Assembly (NCBI GenBank): GCA_943704525.1
Contig: CALSCQ010001025.1
Coordinates: 1 to 21,602 of the forward strand
Length of the DNA: 21,602 bases
Source: Pigoraptor vietnamica
Lineage: Eukaryota; Opisthokonta; Filasterea
Direction: 5' to 3'
A program made the position numbers and the translations under genes. Within the stretch, counting starts at the first letter, position 1. Each line of letters starts with the position of its first letter. This document shows, one piece after another, positions 1-9,228 of this stretch. A model generated the notes under the pieces. It did not search any database, had not been told where the DNA came from, and was given only the letters and a program-made list of their open reading frames with translations.

Positions 1-28
1 GGGGGGGGGGGGGGGGGGGGGGGGGGGG
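1..28. repeat. Poly-G run at the window start
   Basis: Twenty-eight consecutive G bases open the window and are followed directly by ordinary mixed sequence. A run this long is unusual. It may be a contig-end or sequencing artefact, or a real homopolymer. Nothing in it is coding. Confidence 0.9.
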
Positions 29-238
29 TAACGCACGCGCCCAAGGCACACAAGGGCCACGCTCAGGGCACCTTCCCATGGATGAAATAAGCCGCCGACA
101 TAACGACTTTGTATCTCGAAGATGGCTGCAGTACGAGCCGTTCATTGTGGCCAGCACATTAAACGAATTCCGCATGGGACGGCATGCACGCTCGTCGTGT
201 CGCATTCTCTCAGACGACAACGGTAGATGCTAAGCACT
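29..238. other. Flank downstream of gene 1, no gene recognised
   Basis: This stretch lies past the stop codon of the minus-strand membrane protein gene. Short open frames exist on both strands but none carries a recognisable motif or a convincing splice pattern. It probably holds the 3' untranslated region of gene 1 and possibly the end of another gene that lies outside the window. Confidence 0.4.
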
Positions 239-1587
239 TCACGTGACGTCGTCGTCGTCCTCGCACCCGCCGTCCTGAATGAGAAGGCGGTGCTCGGCAA
301 CGCGCGCGGCCTCTCGCGCGGCCTCACGGCGTCCGAGACAGAGTCCCTTGGCGCGATCGCAGCCGCACACAAAGAGAAAGAAGAGGACGTGAAGGAGGGA
401 CACGCCGCCGTACCACGCAGCGGCAATGGCATCCTTCGTGTCAAGGAAAAAATAGGGCCACCTGCAAGACCAAAAACAAAACATTGTGAATGGGCAACGA
501 GCGCAGCACAACTGTTCCGTCCAGCCCAACCCACGTTCCACTGTGGATGTAGCGCGCCCATGAAAACGCGCCGTACGACAGGCCCCACAGCACCGCAAAC
601 ACGGCGTGCGCGGGGACGACTGGTAGAGCGTTGAGGGCCAGCTCAACGGCCATGTAGGCAGCGTTCACCCCGTGCATGTGGTAGCTCACGACATTGAGCA
701 CGACATCGGCGTATCCGTCGCTCTTCAGCTGAGGGTAGAGAACCGTCCACAATACAACGTCGACCAGAAGCACCATGGCCGCGTTCAGCTCGAATAGGAC
801 CCACAGCGTGCGCTCGACAATCACGTGGGACCGACCGACCCATCGCATCCACGCCCCAAAGCCGAGGATACACTGGCGTGCAGGGAATGGAGAGTCACAA
901 ACATGTGAGTATCTGTTGATGGAGGGATGCAGAGGAGACAACCAGGCGCAACAACAATGTGTGTGTGAGTCACACTAAATAGCGGTGCATGCACCCACTG
1001 CAAAGTAGCCCGCGAGTAGAATGAAATTCCAGAGGGTGAAGAACACGAGCTGCGTTGGGCCGTTGGGCACGCTCAGTGCGTAAACGAGAATGGCCAGCGC
1101 ATACGTCATGATGGCGAGGCGCGCCGCCAACAGCAGCCGAGGATAGCCCACACGCGACCCGACGAGCGCATTCGCGTCCACGGCGTGCCAGTAAAACCAA
1201 CCTGTTAAGTGCATACATCCATATGAGTCAAGGTGTGTGTGTGTGTGTGTGTGTGTGCGTGTGTGTGTGTGTGTGCGTGTGTGTGTGTGTGTGCGTGTGT
1301 GTGTGTGTGTGGGTTGTGTGTGTGCGTGTGTGTACGCATAATGCGTCAATGGTCTATGTGTATGTGCTCATGTGTCCGTGGATGTGACGAACGTACGAAC
1401 AAGGGATTCGGCGTCTTTCGCAGTATGCCGGGCGCAACAAGGTCACGTGCGAGCATGAGCGATGATCCCAAAAAACGTAGTTATGCCACCCACCCCGTCG
1501 ACCCGCGATGAAAGAGAAGGCGAAGATGGCCACAAAGAGAATGCCAAGGACGACTGCAAGTGCGGGGTGCACGACGAGGACCTCCAT
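239..1587 (-). CDS. Seven-helix membrane protein, rolling-stone/FAR-17a-like, four exons
   Basis: I join four exons on the minus strand: 1587-1494, 1201-999, 872-535 and 461-239. All introns are GT-AG (292, 126 and 73 nt) and phases match, giving 285 residues. The start is the first ATG after an in-frame stop. About seven hydrophobic segments are visible: near residues 5-28, 55-75, 82-105, 115-140, two between 150 and 205, and one near 235-255. The block around HGVNAAYMAVELALN, then LPVVPAHAVF, then W-P-Y-F-F-L-D-T across the last intron, resembles eukaryotic multi-pass families such as rolling stone or FAR-17a/AIG1 as I remember them. This assignment was not tested by a search. The tail is polar and ends with an acidic EDDDD patch. 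Molecular function is unknown; a role in an internal or plasma membrane is inference. It is transcribed divergently from the helicase gene. Confidence 0.75.
1233..1334. repeat. GT/AC microsatellite in intron 1 of gene 1
   Basis: About 100 bases of alternating GT are interrupted by GC dinucleotides, with the C at 1258, 1276 and 1294, exactly 18 bases apart. This gives a higher-order 18-base unit inside the simple repeat. It sits wholly within the 292-nt first intron of the membrane protein gene and explains why that intron is the longest of its three. Confidence 0.95.
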
Positions 1588-2208
1588 CTTCCCACGGACC
1601 AAACCGCTGCGCCACTATTCGAAAACCATTCCCGCTTGTCCCGCACGCTATGCGAGTGCCATAGAGATGACTTCCCTTGCGCACTTTGAACTGACAGGGT
1701 CGAAAGAAAGTTATGTTCGCTGGTACCAAACCCACACTGACCATCAAGGTGTTGACTCGATCCGGACAATCATCCTGACGAGTCCGGACTGACTGAGCGC
1801 CCCAAACCATGCATTCTCACACTTCTCGATGTCAGTGAACGACCACTTTCGATGTCTACACTTCACACAGACGCGCTTCCTCGATACCATAACACTGCAT
1901 ATACGTGCGACTTTTGACTTCCCAGTGAACCTTTTTCTTTGGGTTGTCGTTCGCCCTGCGACGTCGCGAGCGGCCTTTGCAAAGTGGATGTGACTGAATT
2001 CGGCCCATCGCACACTCGCGCTTGTTGTCCCACTTCTTTACGAGTAAACGACCTCTTCGTTTTGGCGCATCCCAAACATATTCGGCCTTTACTTCGCATG
2101 AATGCTATTCTGCGACTCCCGGGTTTGATCGCGTCAGGTGGATTCAGTTTATTGTGCTGTTTTTGCGCATCCCTTGCGCTTACCTTCCCTCTGCAGCCGT
2201 CGCCGAGG
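1588..2208. promoter_or_regulatory. Divergent intergenic region between genes 1 and 2
   Basis: About 620 bases separate the start codons of the minus-strand membrane protein and the plus-strand helicase, so both promoters should lie here. No clear TATA box is seen. A pyrimidine-rich stretch ending in CTCTGCAG at 2189-2196 looks like a splice acceptor and may end an intron in the helicase 5' untranslated region. A small inverted repeat (TCCGGAC at 1761-1767 with GTCCGGA at 1782-1788) could form a 7-base-pair stem with a 14-base loop. Open frames here carry no recognisable domain. Confidence 0.5.
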
Positions 2209-5200
2209 ATGGCGCACTACGCGGGCATGTTCGACGACACGTTCCTTGACGATGGAGGTCCCTCCGGGCACGTCGATATCAACGACCTCCAATTTGGCGC
2301 TCACCTTCTGCCGGACGACGGAGTTGCGCCGATGGAGTACGAGTGGGTGTGGATGCACTCTTTGGACACGACGGGTGTTTGACCGACTGCATGTTGCCCT
2401 TTTATCCTTCTCTACGGACAGCGAGTATGTGTACGGATACGACGACGATGCTGCGCCACCTCATGCAGCGCACGACTACCCGAATACAATGAACGACTAT
2501 CCCAAAGGTACTGATCCTCAGTGCACGAAGCCCTGTTTCGCCACTAACCATGCTCTCAAAGCGGACGAGATCGAAGACTTTGAGGGGCCAGCGTTCGCAC
2601 ACGGCGCGCCTGCGTATGGTCAGGGAATGTACGACGATCATGACGCGCCTATGCTTCGAGAGCCGGCGTACGACGAGCCCGAGTACGCGCCTCCTCGTCG
2701 CCAAGCCGCGCTCGGGACCGGCCGAGGCGTCGTGCCGAGTGGGCGCCCCATGTCTGCGCCGGGAGGCGTGAACCTTCGTAGCGTCATGGAGCTTGGTAAG
2801 TAATGGACGAGCAATTGTATTGTGGGCGCAGTTGGCTGAGGCTTGACACACGGTGCGCAGAGAGCGAATTCCGCGGCGTCTTCTCGTTCCCCTACTTCAA
2901 TAGGGTCCAGTCCGACTGCTTTGACGACGTATGTAGCTTTCTTTCGCTCCCACAGCCAGAGCTAGATGGGATCACACTGACTTTTTTGCGAATAACCACT
3001 TTTTACAGCTCATGCACTCGGACGCTCCGATTGTCGTCTCTGCGCCGACGGGTTCCGGCAAGACGGCTCTCTTCGAGCTTGCGCTTATCCGCATGATAAT
3101 GCGCGCGAGAGACACCCCGGGCGGAGTGGCAAAGGCGAAGGCTGTCTACATGGCGCCGATCAAGGCCCTCTGCTTCGAACGTTTCGAAGACTGGAAGGCC
3201 AAGTTTGAGCCGCTTGGTCTGAACTGCAGGGAGCTCACGGGCGACAGCGACATCGAGGACTATTACGAGTTGCGCGGAGCGAACCTCATCCTCACGACCC
3301 CCGTGAGTGTGCCAACTTGCGTTTCGCTGCAGTGTGCACTTGCATTACCTCACACGTGCATTTGTTTCACAGGAGAAGTGGGACAGCATGACGCGCAAGT
3401 GGCGCGACAACCAGTCGCTCGTACAGGAAGTCCGCCTCTTCATGGTAGGTCCCATTCTTTTGAGTGCGCCTGTTTTTTGCATTGACACAGTACTTTGCCC
3501 GCTGCAGATTGACGAGATTCACACCCTCAACGACGCCACCCGCGGGGCCACCATCGAGGCCGTCATCAGCCGCATGAAGACGGTGCAGTCGCACACGGAC
3601 GCCGCCATGCGCCTCCGCGGGGAACTGCCCGAGAACTCGAGCGATTCATCGGTGCGATTTGTTGCCGTGTCCGCGACGATCCCCAACATTGAAGATGTAA
3701 GTATAATGGCGCCGTTTTGCTGCTCTCGATCAATGTTGCAACTTACATTCTGCTGTGTGAAGCTGGCGGAGTGGCTCGGACGCCCGAATGCCCACGCGCT
3801 GTACCGCAAGGTGGACGCGTCGCTGCGCCCCGTGCCCCTCACCGTGGAGGTGGTCGCGTATCCGGACTCGAACAACGCCTTCAAGTTCGACATGAATCTG
3901 AACTTCAAGCTCTACGATCTCGTCAAGTCGCGCGGCAACAACAAGCCCGCCCTTATTGTAAGTGCGCATTCCTGATTGTACTGCTACGATTGATTTGCTC
4001 TGACGTCGCAACAGTTCTGTAGCACGCGGAAGAGCGTCCAGCAGGCTGCCGCGCAGCTTCTCAAGCAGGCGGGCGAGGCGCGTCGGATGGAGGATCGCTT
4101 CGTCAAGTCTCCGGAGATGCGGCAGAAGTATGTCGTGTTGCGCGAAGGAGGGTTGTACGTGTAATGTGTGCTCACACCTGCGTTGCACTTTGCTGCAGGC
4201 TCCAGAAGGCGTGCGCGTCTATCAAGGACAAGGCCCTGAGGGGTGAGAGTTGTCACCGAAGCGTATTCTGTCCCAACGTTCGTTTACCTGCCCATTCGTT
4301 GCCCAGACTTGATGATGGCCGGCATTGGGTACCATCACGCCGGCCTCGACGTGTCGGACCGCAAGTGTGTCGAGAGGGTTTTCATCGACGGCGACCTGCC
4401 CGTGCTGTGTGAGTTGTGATTGTGCCGCTCGTGTTCAGGATAGCGCACGAGTCTTATATATGTTATGTTTCGTTCGCAATCTGCAGGCGCTACAAGCACG
4501 CTTGCGATGGGGGTAAGAATTCCCGAGCACCAACAATCGGCGCTATGCATAGCCTCACCTGTTCCGTTGTCCGCAGGTCAACCTCCCCGCCCACTTGGTC
4601 ATAATCAAGTCCACCGAGCACTACGAGGGCGGCATGGTGTGCGAGTACTCCGAGTCGCAAATTCTTCAGATGATGGGGCGCGCCGGTCGTCCGCAGGTGT
4701 GTGTGCGATCTCTCCTCCCGCGCTTTTGCATGCGTGTCTCGGCACTTCAACTGCTCGTGCATGCGTAGAAGTCTAAGTGCTTATGTGAAATTTTGCAGTT
4801 TGACACGAGCGCGACGGCGATCATCATGACAAAGTACTCGTCCAAGCGCAAGTACGAATCGCTCGCGTCGGGCAGCGAGGTCATCGAGAGCAGGTGGGCA
4901 CTTTGTGGATGTCGCGTCTTTTCACGTGCAGCGAAGTGTGTGACTAAACTATTGACATGCTCATCGTACGTTACAGTCTTCATCTGAATCTCATTGAGGT
5001 AAGTACGACGATGGGTTGAGCCTTGTTTTCCCTATGCATTAGACCCTGTAAACTTGTACCCGCACACCTCGCAGCACATCAACGCGGAAGTGGTTCTGAA
5101 GACCATCACCGACGTGTCCGTTGCCCTTGACTGGATCAAGTCGACCTTTCTCTTCGTGCGAATTGGCAAGAATCCCGTCCGCTACGACCTCCCTCGCGAG

Positions 5201-8200
5201 TTCACCCGCGAGCAGATGGAAGACCGCTTGCAGGCGCTGTGTTTGGACAGCCTCAAGCAGCTCGCGCAGTACGAGCTCGTCGTCATGGACGATGACATGG
5301 GCCTCACTCCGACCGGTGCGTGTTTTGTGTGCTTAATCACATCGCAGTCCCTATTTGCTGCCTAACAGATTGTATCCTCTGACTGACTAGTGCATTTGGC
5401 AACTCGTACTGCCTTGATTTTAGACACGGGCAAGCTGCTTGCGCGCTACTGCATCGCCTTCTCGACCATGAAGGGGTTCATCACAAACCTTCCGGCGCAC
5501 CCGACGATGCAGGAGCTGGTGTGTGAGAGGGAAATCTTCTTGTGCTAGAGCGCAAAGAGAGGCACCTGCTCCGTACACTGCGCGATGCGTACCCTGATAG
5601 ATCGACTGCCCCTTTGCAGCTGGACGTCTTCGCCAGCGCGAGCGAGTTCCATGAGATGCGGCTGCGAGTGACTGAGAAGAAGGCGTTGAACGGCTTCAAC
5701 ACTTCGAAGGACAAGCCTCTGCGGTACGAAGCTATGGTCACACTCGGCCTCTTCGACCTGATCGTCTGATCATGACCATGCCGTCTGCAGCTATCCGATC
5801 AAGGGAAAGATCAAGACGACCGAGCAGAAGGTCTCGTGCCTAATCCAGGTGCGCCTGCATTGGTGACGTGTCTGTTGGAACGATGCAAATTTACAGAAAA
5901 GTCGTGATACCCTTGCATTTGCAGGCGACCCTCGGCGGGGCTGCTATTGCCGACTTCTCCCTCAGTCAGGATCGCGAGGTGGGGTTCGCGTTGAATGGCA
6001 TCGTCCCAATTGCACGCGACTCATTCGGCCCTTCCTTACGTGCAGCGCATCTTCCGCGCGGGGACGCGCATTGCGAAGTGTACGTCGCGGGTTGATTGGA
6101 CGTTTGTTTGGAACCCAATTTCCTTTTTGCGGCACTTACTATCAGTTTCTTTGCTGCAAATGCAGGCCTGGCCGAGTACATTAGCACAAAGAGCGACTTT
6201 GATGCGCTGGTTCAAGCCTGCACGCTGTGGGTGGCAGGGAGTCCGGCCCTATGCGCTTATCCCTGGTCATACTGAGTCCCTGTGCGCCTATACCTGGTCA
6301 TACTGAAGCGCTGCTTGATTGTTCCTTCCAGTGCGCGCAGCATGAGGGTGCGTCTGTGGGAAAACTCCCCCCTTGTCGCAAAGCAGATCGACAAGATCGG
6401 TGAGTGGGCCCCTATGTCGAAGAGCGTCCCGCATACCAAAATTGTGCTTATGACTCGATTGATGAGCGCAGGCGAGAAGATGGCGGGACTGCTTGCGACT
6501 GCCGGGTTGACCTCGTTCGAGAAACTCGAAGAGGCGTCGTCCACGACGATTGAACTGGTGGGCGCCGCTCTCAATAGAATGACCGTCAAAGGTTTATTCT
6601 GACAGTCCTTCGTTGTCTGCAGGTCGTCGGGCGAAACCCGCCCTTTGGCGCACAGGTACCTGCGGCGTTGCATTGTCTGTAGGCAATATGTTTCTGACAT
6701 ATGAATTGCGATTCCGGCATTCGTTGGTTACTTCAGGTTAAGGATGCAGTTAGCCGCATTCCTCGCTTCAACGTCGATGTCGAGCAGGTGAGCGCAAAGC
6801 GGACACCATATTTCAAGTGCAATATTGTCTTCGCTTTGAGTCGCGCCCAGCCAGCTGGGATTCCGCTCACCAACTCTGAAACCGCTCTGTTTTGCATTAC
6901 AGGTCGGCGCGCGCGCCATCAAATCCGCTGAGATAGAAGTTCGCGTGTCCCTGGCGAACCACGCCCGCATCTTCGGGGAGGGTGCGACCCGATCGACCGT
7001 CGGGCACGGGTCCATCATCGTGGCTGTCGGCGACAAGGGAACGGGCGTCCTCTTCTTCCACAAGCGCGTTATGTATGCCTTTGTTTGCGATCCGATACGC
7101 AGACATGGTGCAAAAACGGCTTGGTTGACTCTGCGAGCACTTTTTTTCAGGGAGTCGATGTTCGCTCAGTCGCCAGTGTGGTCGCGCAAGGTCACGATCG
7201 ACCGGCCCGACGATATGGACGACGAGTTTGTGGTCAGCATCCGCGTCATCCACGAGAGCCTCGGTGAGTCGCAGGAGGGCCGCTTTACACCTTGAATCCG
7301 TGGCGAATGAAATCGTTGCGCACCGTTTTCACTCACACACACATACTCTCTCTCTCTCTCTCTCACTGTTACTTCGTTTTGCAGTGGGCGTTGATCGGGA
7401 CGTTAAGATGGCTCCCGAGTTCCTCCCGAACCCACAGCGCAAAGTTAAGAAGGTGACGAAGAGCAAGAAGGCCGTAGCTGCTGCTGCGGAACATCTTGTG
7501 CCGGACCAGGTGCGTGATAGCAAGGGTGCGGCTACCTGTTGTTCTCAGTGTCTGACACGTTATTGTCGTAGGACGATCTGGCCGAAGTCGACGATGACGA
7601 CGCTCTTAACGACGCGATACTCGTCGCCATGAGTGGTGTGGAGGAATACGCGTCGGTTACGCGCGGAGTTACGTACACTCGCGACGAGGGCGAGGTCGGC
7701 AACTTCGAGATCACGTGGGAGATGCGCGACGACAGTGGCGATGACGGTACGTTTGAACACATTCTCCAATTTCGCGTTGCATGTCTTACGCCGTACCTGT
7801 GCGCAGGTCCCATAAAGTGCGGACACAAGTGCGCCAACAAGACGACGTAAGTCTCAAGACATTCCATTTTGCGACAGTCTTACTTCTGCTGTTCTAACCG
7901 CGAATTGCCTCTTGTTTTAGCTGCATCCATGCGTACTGCAATGCCATTTTCTCAAGTCTTCCGTTGTTCTAATGCGAATTGCCTTTTGCTTTAGCTGCAT
8001 CCACTCGTGCTGCAATGCCGAGGCGCGTGCGAAGGCTCAGCGCAAGCGCAAGGCCGCCGTTGCGAGCGAGGAGGTGTGTTCGCAATGCGCCAAAGTTCTC
8101 CCCCTCGGCACAGCATTGGCAGGGCAACCCCTAACGCCTTGTGGCTTGCTTGTCCATTCAGTCGGCGGATACGTCCGCCAAAAAAAAGCGCAAGCCACGG

Positions 8201-9133
8201 TCCAAGGTTGAGAGAGTGCCCAAGAAGCCTGCGCGTGAGTCCAGTGATTCCTCGTACCACCGCAGGTGCGTGCTGGTGTTGTGCACCACCTTGAAGCTGA
8301 GAGTTTGCGCACGTTGCCTGGCAGAGACGTCCGAGAGCGAGAGTGCGTTTGCGCTACAGCGCGCGAAGCAGGTGGCCGCAAACCAGCGGCAGGAACATGC
8401 AGTGTCGGGCCGCATGAAGCTCGATGGCTCGTCTAAGGTGAGCGGCTACGTCGTTGTTGTAAACGGCTTTGGGCTCGTAGCAAGAGGGACTTACTAGCAG
8501 CGCCGAATAATGCAGTCGCAAGGAGCAGCCGAAATGGCGCGTGTCGCCCAGCACTTTGCGTACGAGCCGCACAATGTCCGCGGGGCGCCGTCGGCCGTAA
8601 CGGCGCACGCGACGCCGGGGATCGGGGCTCAACGCGCATCTTCCTCGACAGTGCCGGGAGTTGCCAACTCGGGGGCATCGCGCATGCCGCATCAAGGGAC
8701 GCACCCGGCCACGCAGTCGGCGCGCTTCGCCGCTGCGCAGCGGAATTACCCGACGTCGGCCGCTGTCTCTGCCTACGGTCCAAGCGGCACTTCTGCTCCC
8801 ATCGCGGCCAGCGCCCACCCGCATCCCTACGGACGCAATTTCCGCCACGAGCCCCAGACGTTGGCCTCCACGGCAGTCCCTGGCCACGCGCAGCTGGGTC
8901 GTCACGTGTACCCTTATCCGCGGCCCACAGTGCGTCCACACGGTGACTCTGGCTTCGGGGACGGTTACAGCATAGGAGGCGCGAATGGGATGCCGCGCGC
9001 TGTCCCGATCATGCGAGTGCAGCCTGCGTGGGCGCCTCAGCCGCCGTACGGGGCTCTTTCGGGATGTGACGGCGGCGTGCGCCCCGTGGCCAGCCGCAAC
9101 TGCGACGAGCTCTTTGCAGGCATACTCAACTAA
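2209..9133 (+). CDS. HFM1: MER3/HFM1-type meiotic DNA helicase, 35 exons, complete
   Basis: An ATP-dependent 3'-5' DNA helicase of the Ski2-like group. In other eukaryotes it extends recombination intermediates and promotes crossovers in meiotic nuclei. Exons: 2209-2348, 2422-2507, 2562-2795, 2861-2928, 3009-3302, 3373-3444, 3508-3696, 3763-3957, 4015-4127, 4199-4242, 4307-4408, 4487-4512, 4577-4696, 4799-4893, 4977-4998, 5075-5315, 5424-5518, 5620-5723, 5791-5848, 5925-5978, 6046-6079, 6166-6226, 6332-6399, 6472-6557, 6623-6655, 6737-6787, 6903-7072, 7151-7263, 7385-7509, 7572-7746, 7807-7846, 7995-8073, 8162-8234, 8325-8437, 8516-9133. The sum is 4191 nt (1396 residues), with all introns GT-AG and in phase. 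Visible in order: FPYFN..QS Q-motif region, Walker A APTGSGKT (188-195), DEIH (300-303), [40 protein letters not shown] (552-561), a Sec63-like domain (about 610-990), a Cys/His knuckle (1094-1109) and an Ala/Ser-rich disordered tail. DEIH and the C-terminal knuckle favour HFM1 over Brr2. The extreme N terminus and exon 35 acceptor are least certain. Confidence 0.93.
6247..6308. repeat. 31-bp tandem duplication in HFM1 intron 22
   Basis: Two adjacent 31-base units (6247-6277 and 6278-6308) share the core CCTGGTCATACTGA and differ at about five positions. The pair lies in the 105-nt intron between exons 22 and 23. Each copy ends in TACTGA, which resembles a branch-point sequence, so the duplication may supply two branch sites. 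Confidence 0.85.
7331..7365. repeat. CA/CT microsatellite in HFM1 intron 28
   Basis: A short CA repeat runs into about ten CT units inside the 121-nt intron between exons 28 and 29. It contributes to the pyrimidine-rich stretch before the acceptor at 7383-7384. Confidence 0.9.
7864..8017 (+). repeat. Duplicated acceptor plus exon start in HFM1 intron 31
   Basis: Two imperfect tandem copies (7864-7943, 80 bases; 7944-8017, 74 bases) each contain a pyrimidine tract, a TTTAG acceptor and the beginning of an exon. The downstream copy gives TGC ATC CAC TCG TGC TGC, encoding C-I-H-S-C-C, which completes the zinc knuckle. The upstream copy reads C-I-H-A-Y-C and then reaches an in-frame TAA at 7970-7972. 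The upstream copy therefore looks like a degenerate decoy now lying inside the intron. Confidence 0.85.
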
Positions 9134-9228
9134 GAAGAACAGTGCGATGGAAAGGCGTGGGATAGATAAAGTGCAAAGCAAGCGCCCCTCTAATGTGCGA
9201 CAAATTCACGCCTTCATTCAATGCACGC
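9134..9228. other. Convergent 3' spacer between genes 2 and 3
   Basis: Only 95 bases separate the stop codon of the helicase from that of the minus-strand LRR gene, so their 3' untranslated regions must lie close together or overlap. An A-rich stretch near 9165-9178 (GATAAAGTGCAAAG) could serve polyadenylation of the helicase, but no canonical AATAAA is seen. Confidence 0.5.

Noticed and set aside
1774-1795. CTGACGAGTCC followed by GGAC, resembling part of a hammerhead ribozyme core
   Set aside because: The conserved GAAA after stem II is absent, stem II would have no loop, and stems I and III are not evident. It is better described as a small inverted repeat.
2098-2208. An upstream in-frame ATG that would add a hydrophobic, signal-like N terminus to the HFM1 protein
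   Set aside because: HFM1 is nuclear, and the added stretch is pyrimidine-rich and ends in a CTCTGCAG acceptor-like site, which fits a leader intron better. The ATG at 2209 was kept.
8501-8515. An earlier acceptor for HFM1 exon 35 (AG ending at 8500), adding five in-frame codons
   Set aside because: It is in frame and cannot be excluded, but the TGCAG site ending at 8515 matches the other acceptors of this gene better. Only transcripts can decide.
8354-9181. A 275-codon minus-strand open frame opposite the last HFM1 exon
   Set aside because: It is arginine-rich without domain features, as expected for the antisense of a GC-rich alanine/serine-coding exon. Splice logic and family match support the plus strand.
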